From: a virus
IMG/VR virus record: IMGVR_UViG_3300021960_000640
Coordinates: 1 to 21,045 of that record
Length of the DNA stretch: 21,045 bases
Direction: 5' to 3' (one strand)
Shown here piece by piece: positions 13,648 to 19,513 of the stretch. The notes under the pieces were generated by a model. The model ran no database searches. It saw nothing but the letters and a program-made list of their open reading frames with translations, and was not told the DNA's origin. A program made the translations under genes and the position numbers. Each line of letters starts with the position of its first letter. The stretch's first letter is position 1.

Positions 13648-13845
13648 TTAGTTCTCGTCTCTCAACTCTCTTTTAATCTCATCCTTCAATCTTCTACGCT
13701 CTTCAGCATCTGCGGATCTTTGTCTTTGAGCATCAGCAGAAGATCTAGATTTCTCTTTGAACTTCTGCATCCGATCTCTTTGTCTTTGACGTAGTTGCTG
13801 TCTGCGTTGTTCAATATCTTCAGAGAACTGTTGATAAGTTTTCAT
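13648..13845 (-). CDS. Small basic protein with T4 internal-head-protein-like N-terminus
   Basis: A 65-aa, very basic, helical protein rich in Arg, Gln, Lys, Glu and Asp. It starts MKTYQQFSED, almost the same as the capsid-targeting sequence of T4 internal proteins IPI-IPIII (MKTYQEFIAE). That sequence directs those proteins into the prohead core, from which they are injected with the DNA. The exact gp21 cleavage motif (hydrophobic-x-Glu followed by a small residue) is not evident at the usual place. Its ATG overlaps the stop of the 235-aa gene (TGATG), so the two are co-translated from the late promoter at 14580-14587. It may be an internal or core protein of the head; the link rests on the N-terminus, size and charge. 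Confidence 0.82.
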   Translation of the reverse strand: MKTYQQFSEDIEQRRQQLRQRQRDRMQKFKEKSRSSADAQRQRSADAEERRRLKDEIKRELRDEN

Positions 13846-14552
13846 CAGCGACCCATCTGTTTAGCATACCACTTCTCAAAGTCCTCTCTACGCTTATCAC
13901 CTCTTGGTGGCATAGGAGTTTTTTCTCCACGAACAGGAGCATACTTCTTATCTTCCTTTTCACCCTTCTCTGGGTTACGCTGATAACCTTCATTGTTTAT
14001 TCTTGAAGGACGCTTTTGCCTTTCTGGGTCTTTAGACATCATATCTCTTAGATTTTGAATCGCCTTTTCATCAGCTTCCTTATTCTTTTTCTTCATGTAA
14101 TCACTATTCGCCAAACGATCTTTTGCCGATTTTCCACCCAATCCAAAGATTTCATCAAGAGTGAATTGAGAAACAAGAGCATATGCTTCTTGCTCGGTGT
14201 GTCCTCTCTCAATCAGAGACTCAACCATCTGATCGAGTTCCAGTTCTTCCTTCTTCAGGTTTGCTTTACGATACTTCAGATACTCTCTATCCTTTGTACC
14301 CATGCGACCTTGTGCTTTAGGTCTTTCCTTACCACCAGCAGGATTAGGACCAGTGTTCTTAACAGCACGGGAAGAGTGTGCAGCACCAGATCTCTTGGAA
14401 TCACCAGAGATCATCTTACCAGCATCAGAACGGGAATCTTGATACTCTTTCTCGGACTGACCGTGCTTGCCCTTGTAAAGTTCTTCAATACCCTGTGGAG
14501 CATGAACCTGCTCAAATGCTTCCATCAAACCTCTGTAATTATTAAGATCCAT
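13845..14552 (-). CDS. Charged late protein, 235 aa, possibly head/core associated
   Basis: A 235-aa, Lys/Glu/Asp/Arg-rich protein that looks largely disordered between residues 28-95 and 140-235. A compact helical segment lies at about 100-137 (ELELDQMVESLIERGHTEQEAYALVSQFTLDEIF), which resembles a small UBA-like helical bundle. The N-terminus (MDLNNYRGLMEAFEQVH) recalls the short Y-x-x-LMEA peptides I associate with virion proteins of marine T4-like phages. No catalytic motif is seen. It sits 27 bases after a perfect late promoter and is co-translated with the 65-aa basic protein. A structural, scaffold or packaged role is inferred. Confidence 0.85.
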   Translation of the reverse strand: MDLNNYRGLMEAFEQVHAPQGIEELYKGKHGQSEKEYQDSRSDAGKMISGDSKRSGAAHSSRAVKNTGPNPAGGKERPKAQGRMGTKDREYLKYRKANLKKEELELDQMVESLIERGHTEQEAYALVSQFTLDEIFGLGGKSAKDRLANSDYMKKKNKEADEKAIQNLRDMMSKDPERQKRPSRINNEGYQRNPEKGEKEDKKYAPVRGEKTPMPPRGDKRREDFEKWYAKQMGR

Positions 14553-14579
14553 TTTAGAAACTCTATATTCTTCTATGGA

Positions 14580-14587
14580 TATTTATA
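14580..14587 (-). promoter_or_regulatory. T4-type late promoter TATAAATA for the 235-aa gene
   Basis: A perfect TATAAATA on the minus strand, 27 bases before the ATG of the 235-aa gene. It begins on the last base of the U-tract of the upstream terminator. Confidence 0.85.
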
Positions 14588-14609
14588 AAAAAAGACCCTC
14601 AAGGGGTCT
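14587..14609 (-). terminator. Rho-independent terminator closing the replication block
   Basis: AGACCC and GGGTCT pair over 6 bp around the loop CTTGA, followed by about six T residues. The last codons of the 58-aa gene form the 5' arm and its TGA stop lies in the loop. Confidence 0.88.
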
Positions 14610-14775
14610 CAACAACAGAAGTAATAGCATCATCAAGATCGGTAATGACTTCACGAATCTCAAAGACACGTTCTGGAACAGAAGGTCCAGTAGTATATCC
14701 TTTCTGTGCATCAAACAGAACTTGACGAACTGCTGCTGCAGCACGGACAGACATAGTAATAGTTACTTGACTCAT
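14599..14775 (-). CDS. Small conserved-type protein, 58 aa
   Basis: From ATG 14775 the frame gives 58 residues: MSQVTITMSVRAAAAVRQVL, then a helix ending in FEIREVITDLDDAITSVVETP. The regular hydrophobic spacing suggests a small folded strand-helix-helix protein. From memory, very similar peptides occur near mazG and gp41 in cyanophages; function unknown. It overlaps the preceding gene's stop (ATGA) and ends in the terminator loop. It is the last gene of the replication operon. Confidence 0.8.
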   Translation of the reverse strand: MSQVTITMSVRAAAAVRQVLFDAQKGYTTGPSVPERVFEIREVITDLDDAITSVVETP

Positions 14776-14927
14776 AATGTCTCCAATTTTTGCTTTACAG
14801 ATTCAGGTGTTGCTTTTACACGATATTTAACTTCATCTCTACGGGACAGTTCTGAGAGGATCTCAGCAGCAATATCCCAGAGTTCAGTAGTATGTCTATG
14901 ATTATAAGGCCAGGTTGTTTCAGTCAT
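14772..14927 (-). CDS. Small protein, 51 aa
   Basis: The ATG at 14927 overlaps the upstream stop (ATGA), and the frame gives 51 residues starting MTETTWPYNHRHTTELWDIA and ending VKQKLETL. It contains several Trp, His and Thr near the N-terminus and a helical, mixed-charge C-terminus. I recognise no family. The four-base overlaps on both sides and the codon usage, which matches its neighbours, make it a likely real gene translated by coupling. Confidence 0.72.
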   Translation of the reverse strand: MTETTWPYNHRHTTELWDIAAEILSELSRRDEVKYRVKATPESVKQKLETL

Positions 14928-15076
14928 TTATTACTCTCCATAGAATAATCTTGGACCATTTGTGCAAGTTCCATTACTTCTGCCTTCATTTGCGGCGTAG
15001 AAGTTTTTGCGATCTCATCATAAAAGTTTGTAAGTGCAACCTGAAGAAGTGCTGTTTGTCTGTTTGTGAAGTTCAT
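14924..15076 (-). CDS. Small protein, 50 aa
   Basis: The ATG at 15076 overlaps the mazG stop (ATGA), and the frame gives 50 residues starting MNFTNRQTALLQVAL and ending VQDYSMESNK. It is probably a single two-helix unit with regular hydrophobic spacing. GGAGG, seven bases before the ATG, lies in the last codons of mazG and is the best ribosome-binding site in this run of genes. Function unknown. Confidence 0.75.
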   Translation of the reverse strand: MNFTNRQTALLQVALTNFYDEIAKTSTPQMKAEVMELAQMVQDYSMESNK

Positions 15077-15501
15077 AAATCTCCCTCCACACGATTTTCA
15101 GAACGATAGACATCAAATGCTCCTTCAGGATAACGAGCACTCAACTTCTCATAGTTCATTTCCATAATCTCACGGAAGTTGGTGTCAAGTGCCATACATG
15201 CTTGAGCAACATACCACATAATGTCACCAAGTTCACGCTTCATGTGGAAAACGTTTTCTTCATTATATGCTTTACCCTGAAGAAAAATCTTCTTTACAAC
15301 TTCAGTAAACTCACCTGCTTCTGCAGTCATACCAAGAGCAGCAGTCAGAAGGCGAGGAACATCAGCATCAGATTCAACTTCAAGTTGAGTGAAGCGAGAC
15401 ATCAAATCTGCATAGTTTGTGCTTGCAGGACTTGTCGTTTGACGAACAAATTCAATATACTTATTAGAATCAATAACTTTATTTTCGGTCATGGTTGTCA
15501 T
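15073..15501 (-). CDS. mazG: MazG-type nucleotide pyrophosphohydrolase
   Basis: This 142-aa single-domain all-alpha NTP-PPase has the metal-binding signature E61-x-x-E64 (TAEAGEFTEV) and E90-x-x-D93 (KRELGDIMWY). MazG enzymes cleave nucleoside triphosphates to the monophosphate. Cyanophage MazG was first proposed to lower (p)ppGpp and later shown to act on deoxynucleotides such as dGTP and dCTP, feeding nucleotide recycling for phage DNA. The gene lies in the replication operon, overlapping both neighbours by four bases. The ATG at 15501 is used; another ATG three codons later is possible. Confidence 0.94.
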   Translation of the reverse strand: MTTMTENKVIDSNKYIEFVRQTTSPASTNYADLMSRFTQLEVESDADVPRLLTAALGMTAEAGEFTEVVKKIFLQGKAYNEENVFHMKRELGDIMWYVAQACMALDTNFREIMEMNYEKLSARYPEGAFDVYRSENRVEGDL

Positions 15502-15791
15502 AGATTTAAAGGTTGCAAATCGTTTTCAGGAAGTTTATATTGATGGGTTTTGAGTTGTTTTTGTGGTTGAGGTGGTTCTTTCTCAACAACTACAATCTCA
15601 TTAGTTGGGAGTTGTTTGGGAATTTCAATATCAACAACTTGTCCCATAAGGAATTGGTTTCTTGTAATTGTTCTATTTGATGGGTTATAAGAAACCATCA
15701 TTAGAGCGTCTTTTTCATCTCCACAATCACAAATTTTTCTACCAGTTTTTGTTTCAATAACTGAAAAATAATCTTCAGTGGTGTACTTCAA
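15498..15791 (-). CDS. Conserved-type protein of 97 aa after gp41 (TTG start)
   Basis: A 97-aa protein with a short folded N-terminus (DYFSVIETKTGRKICDCGDE, then a helix with DALMMV) and a Pro/Gln-rich, probably disordered C-terminus (KEPPQPQKQ). The start is TTG at 15791, which overlaps the gp41 stop (TTTTGA). No ATG lies in the first 30 codons, so a rare start codon is implied. It is followed by mazG with a four-base overlap. I recall similarly placed small proteins in cyanophages. Its role is unknown, perhaps linked to the helicase. Confidence 0.78.
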   Translation of the reverse strand: MKYTTEDYFSVIETKTGRKICDCGDEKDALMMVSYNPSNRTITRNQFLMGQVVDIEIPKQLPTNEIVVVEKEPPQPQKQLKTHQYKLPENDLQPLNL

Positions 15792-17164
15792 AACTTAAAT
15801 CCCTCAAATGATTTCTTTGGTTTTTCTTCTTCATAAGTATACTCTTCTTCTTTACCATTGTCAAGAACATCTTCTTGTGCAGACTGTTCACAATCATAAA
15901 GGCGCATCTTTGCACGGTCAATACCAACAACAAAACGCTTATGGATTGTAGGATCATTATAGCGATTCTTCAATTGCTTCACAAGTATTTGTCCCAGGTT
16001 TTCAAGGTCATCAGTAGAAATAAGGGCAAACATAAGATCAGCAGTAGCAGGGAGACCAAAGGATTCAGAAGTATCAGTAAGTTCAACGTCACTGCTACCA
16101 TAACCAGAGCGAGTGGTCTGCGTGGCAGAAACGATAGGGACGTTTGCCTCAACAGCCAACCCTCGAAGCTCTTCAGCAATCGCTTTGATATAGCTATATG
16201 AATTGACAGTGCTGTTTCCCCTATACCGCGAGGAAGCACATATATTAAGGTAATCAATGAAAATAATATCAGGACGGAATGACTTCTTAAGTGCAAGTTC
16301 ATTAAGAAGTGATTTAAAGTGTCCACTGTGTGCGCTCGCTGTTGGATACTCTTTAATAATTAGGGTGCCTTGAGTTTTCTTTGAGAGGTTAGTAACCTTA
16401 TTCTCAAACATCACTTTCGGGAGTTCAACAATCCCCTGAATCGGAACGTTAAGAAGGTTTGCGTCAATTCTTTCCGCAATTCGTTCCTCTGCCATTTCAA
16501 GTGTGATGTAGAGAACGTTTTTTCCCTGCAGTAAGACGGAACTAGCGACATGGCACATGAATAAAGACTTTCCGACGCCCGTACCAGCAAGAGCGATGTT
16601 GAGAGTTTTATTAGGCAAACCACCTTTTGTGATCTTGTTAAAGAATTCAAGATCGAAAGAGATTTTCTCCTCTTTTCTGTGATATGTCTCGTAACGTTGC
16701 TCATAGTCTTGCAGATAATCGTGACCAATGTGAGTATCAAAAGAGACTGCTAATGCATCCGAAAGAATATTTGGAATAGCATCTCTTCCTTTTTTATCAT
16801 CTTTACCATCAGCAAGAGCGATGGATTCCATTAGTGCCAAATAAATGGCACGATCCCGACACCACTTTTCCGTAGTGTCTACCAACCAATCAAAATCTGT
16901 GGGAGAATCTTCAAGATAACTAATGAGTTTTGTAATCTCATTGAAAGATGAGTCATTAATATCCTGACGCTTCTCTACCTCAATACAAAGAACTTCTTTC
17001 GTAGCTGGTTGATTATATTCTTGGATGAAGTTAAGTATTTCTTCAAATACAATCTTTTGATGAGTGTCTTCAAAGTAATCCGATTTAATAAAAGGGACAA
17101 CCTTACGAAGATACTCTTCATTGTAAAGAAGGTTTCGCAGAATTAGAATTTCAACTTTATCCAT
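15788..17164 (-). CDS. gp41: Replicative DNA helicase, T4 gp41-like (DnaB family)
   Basis: A 458-aa hexameric 5'-3' helicase that unwinds the fork and teams with the gp61 primase. The N-terminal helical domain (about 1-150) is followed by a RecA-like core with Walker A AGTGVGKS (193-200), the TLEM element after it, Walker B in IIFIDYLN, and the sensor-like segment VPIVSATQTTRSGYG. The acidic C-terminus ends in SFEGFKF. I start at the ATG at 17164, which is placed as in relatives; an upstream ATG (17176) would add four residues and lie inside the hydroxylase gene. The start overlaps the hydroxylase stop by 8 bp. Confidence 0.96.
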   Translation of the reverse strand: MDKVEILILRNLLYNEEYLRKVVPFIKSDYFEDTHQKIVFEEILNFIQEYNQPATKEVLCIEVEKRQDINDSSFNEITKLISYLEDSPTDFDWLVDTTEKWCRDRAIYLALMESIALADGKDDKKGRDAIPNILSDALAVSFDTHIGHDYLQDYEQRYETYHRKEEKISFDLEFFNKITKGGLPNKTLNIALAGTGVGKSLFMCHVASSVLLQGKNVLYITLEMAEERIAERIDANLLNVPIQGIVELPKVMFENKVTNLSKKTQGTLIIKEYPTASAHSGHFKSLLNELALKKSFRPDIIFIDYLNICASSRYRGNSTVNSYSYIKAIAEELRGLAVEANVPIVSATQTTRSGYGSSDVELTDTSESFGLPATADLMFALISTDDLENLGQILVKQLKNRYNDPTIHKRFVVGIDRAKMRLYDCEQSAQEDVLDNGKEEEYTYEEEKPKKSFEGFKF

Positions 17165-17693
17165 GAGGCATGTCAAATACGAATGTTATTCTTGTCTCAT
17201 CACCGATATTTACAGTGCCATGAGGTAATTTATTATTGAACCAGAGGAGAGTTCCTGGTTCAACAATCACGCTTTCTGTTCCACAAAAATATTGATATCT
17301 TCCAAGAATGGAAAGATGATATCTGTCTCTTGTGAGGTAGTAAGTACCTTCATCAATATGTGCCCCAACAATCTCATCTACAGGCAAAGAAAGAAAACCG
17401 CACCTATGCAACTCTCTATTCTTAAAATGCTTACGTATGATCTTTCTTATCTCACTGTGATGAGAGTATGCAGGAGTCTTTACATTAATCTCCGAGTCTC
17501 CAACAAAGTCTTCTTTGTTTTTGACTCCACCCATTATAAGTTGCAAGGAGCTTACTGGCAAGTCAGAGAATCCCCTATCAACTAAAGATTGAACATCTTT
17601 AATGTGTTTTTGATGATCCCAATCAAGTGGATATTTTTTAAGTTGTTCTACAACTTTAGAGACATTGATCCCAGTTTTTAATATCTTAATCAC
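17157..17693 (-). CDS. Aspartyl/asparaginyl beta-hydroxylase-like dioxygenase
   Basis: A 178-aa protein with the aspartyl/asparaginyl hydroxylase double-stranded beta-helix: H112-I-D114 (GAHIDEGTYY), R124/H126 (RDRYHLSI), the glycine-rich turn, PGTLLWFNNKLPHGTVN with distal H158, and R168 (DETRITFVFD). The overall motif order matches PF05118-type enzymes, which use Fe(II) and 2-oxoglutarate to hydroxylate protein side chains. The start is GTG at 17693, overlapping the stop of the other oxygenase (AAGTGATT); no upstream ATG exists. The gene lies between uvsX and gp41, with tight overlaps on both sides, so it is made with the replication proteins. The substrate is unknown. Confidence 0.86.
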   Translation of the reverse strand: MIKILKTGINVSKVVEQLKKYPLDWDHQKHIKDVQSLVDRGFSDLPVSSLQLIMGGVKNKEDFVGDSEINVKTPAYSHHSEIRKIIRKHFKNRELHRCGFLSLPVDEIVGAHIDEGTYYLTRDRYHLSILGRYQYFCGTESVIVEPGTLLWFNNKLPHGTVNIGDETRITFVFDMPHG

Positions 17694-18355
17694 TTGTAAT
17701 TAAAACCTGATTTGGATTTTGTCCCTTGTGTATTATATAAAATTTGAAGATTGAAACTCATGGTTCTTCTCTCTTCACTTATTTTAGTCGGATACGCAAC
17801 ATGCTTTAACCAACTTGGAAATATTATAACTTTTCCAACTTTTTGTTCGGGTCTCCAACGGTCTGTTGAAAAAGCATTTGATTCTCCAAACACAAACTCA
17901 AGAACACCATCCATCGTGTCATCAATATCAATTTTTGGAATTTTCAAAAACATTACTCCAGATAGAGATCCCGAATGAGTATGTATTGGAGTGTAATGAT
18001 TTTCAAAATACCTATTGACCCAACAATCTTTATATTCTTTTGATCCAAAAATATTGTCGTTTAAGAATGCAATAGATTGTTGAGTTGATTCATCTACTGA
18101 AGAAAAAGTATAGTATCCTTGAGATAGGTATGAGTTTCCTAAATTTTCCAAAAAGGAAGTAATTCCGTTTTCATCAGAAAATTTTTTATTTAAAAAAATG
18201 TTTTCTAAATTTCTATTGAGTAGATTTGGAATATCCTCTTGATTAAAAGTATTGTCATCAACATAGTTGTTGATTAATTTGACAATACTTTCTGGACATT
18301 CCGCTTCCATCATCAGCGGTCCAAATGGAGATATGTAGTTTGTGTCATAGACCAT
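17690..18355 (-). CDS. 2OG-Fe(II) oxygenase
   Basis: A 221-aa protein with H125-T-H127 (YTPIHTHSGSLSG), strand-rich core, distal H185 (SWLKHVAYP) and R196/R197 (EERRTMSFNLQ), the arrangement of PF13759-type phage 2OG-Fe(II) oxygenases with His-x-His instead of His-x-Asp. It resembles the oxygenase at 948-1637 in motif style, and both end in NYK. I take ATG 18355, overlapping the uvsX stop by 11 bp; a TTG at 18376 would add seven residues. Oxygenases near uvsX are, as I recall, a common cyanophage feature. Proposed links to DNA modification or repair are unproven. Confidence 0.88.
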   Translation of the reverse strand: MVYDTNYISPFGPLMMEAECPESIVKLINNYVDDNTFNQEDIPNLLNRNLENIFLNKKFSDENGITSFLENLGNSYLSQGYYTFSSVDESTQQSIAFLNDNIFGSKEYKDCWVNRYFENHYTPIHTHSGSLSGVMFLKIPKIDIDDTMDGVLEFVFGESNAFSTDRWRPEQKVGKVIIFPSWLKHVAYPTKISEERRTMSFNLQILYNTQGTKSKSGFNYK

Positions 18356-19349
18356 AACTAAATTCTTGTTTTGCAATCTCGTCTAGTTTCTCCATCACTT
18401 CTGGAGTGAAATACTGGTCGGGGTCTTTGAGAATTGCTTTAGCATAGACTTTTTTGCCGTCAATCTCATAGCGTCCTGCGACGTTTTTCCAGAGACCGCC
18501 AATCTCACCGAGTTCAAGAAGACCATAATAACGATCAAGACCACGCTCATCGTAAAACAGACGTACCGTAACATCTTTGTTCTCCTTACTCAAACGCGAC
18601 TTAGCAGTCTTAGCTTTGATAAGATTGCCGACCACTTCTGTTCCATCCTTTTCTTTCTTTTTGCTGAGATAGATGATCGTACTTGCTGCGTACTTGAGTC
18701 CAGAACCTCCGCCCATTTCTTTCGTTGGTACGTAAGCTCCGATGACATCATACGTGTGATTCGTGACAATGAGCGGAACATTTGCTTGTCCTAATTTGAG
18801 TGTGAGCATACGGAAGGCACCTTTGACCAATTGAGATTTGGTCATGTCACGAACTTGTTTGTCGTTGAGTGCGTCAGTGATCTCCTTTTCAGTGGAGAGC
18901 ATCCCCAATGAGTCTAACACGAACATACAAGGTTTGCGTTCTTCTAAAGGTTTTTTTAAGTATATATCTACTGCCTTGAGTGCTTTGGTCCTAAACTCTT
19001 CAATCGTGACAACATTGACTACGACAACACGATCAAGGTCCAGTCCACGACTTTCTAGAAGTGATTTATTAACAGCAGCTTCAGTGTCAAAATAGAGGCA
19101 GTAACCATCAGGGTTGGAATCAAGAAAATTCTTAACGACAGCGAGAGAGAAGAAAGTCTTTCCAGTAGAAGACTCTCCAGCAATAGCAGTAATCTTATTC
19201 CCAGATACACCACCAAATATACTACCTGAGACCAGTGCATTAAAAATATACGAACCTGTGTCAACATACGTTTCTGTCTCATCAATGTCCGATGCTAGTT
19301 TGGTGTAATCATCACCAATCTCTTTTACAATTTCTTTTAAGAAGTCCAT
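18345..19349 (-). CDS. uvsX: RecA-like recombinase UvsX
   Basis: The 334-aa strand-exchange ATPase that starts T4-type recombination-dependent replication and repair. Walker A is GESSTGKT (58-65), Walker B is MFVLDSLG (142-149), and DNA-binding loop regions lie around ALNDKQVRD and EMGGGSGLKYAA. Length fits marine T4-like UvsX. The ATG at 19349 overlaps the TGA of the 54-aa gene (TGATG). An extra TTG immediately before it would add one residue. Confidence 0.97.
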   Translation of the reverse strand: MDFLKEIVKEIGDDYTKLASDIDETETYVDTGSYIFNALVSGSIFGGVSGNKITAIAGESSTGKTFFSLAVVKNFLDSNPDGYCLYFDTEAAVNKSLLESRGLDLDRVVVVNVVTIEEFRTKALKAVDIYLKKPLEERKPCMFVLDSLGMLSTEKEITDALNDKQVRDMTKSQLVKGAFRMLTLKLGQANVPLIVTNHTYDVIGAYVPTKEMGGGSGLKYAASTIIYLSKKKEKDGTEVVGNLIKAKTAKSRLSKENKDVTVRLFYDERGLDRYYGLLELGEIGGLWKNVAGRYEIDGKKVYAKAILKDPDQYFTPEVMEKLDEIAKQEFSYGL

Positions 19350-19513
19350 CAAGCAACCATCCCGTATTGTTCACGAAGTATTTTTTTATATGGCAGATCT
19401 TGTTCACGCAATTCTTTTACCAGTTTAAGTTTCTGGTATAGTGCAGTGTCACCACCCAGTGCCATTGCCTTTACAATAGTGGCAAGCTCATTGTCATTAA
19501 TAGGAAGATCCAT
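19349..19513 (-). CDS. Small protein between gp43 and uvsX, 54 aa
   Basis: From ATG 19513 to TGA 19349 the frame encodes 54 residues: MDLPINDNELATIVKAMALG at the start, then a helical LYQKLKLVKELREQDLPYKKILREQYG segment. The ATG overlaps the polymerase stop (TAATG) and the TGA overlaps the uvsX ATG, so it is translationally linked to both. A small gene at this place is usual in T4-like cyanophages. The protein is probably two helices; function unknown. Confidence 0.85.
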   Translation of the reverse strand: MDLPINDNELATIVKAMALGGDTALYQKLKLVKELREQDLPYKKILREQYGMVA

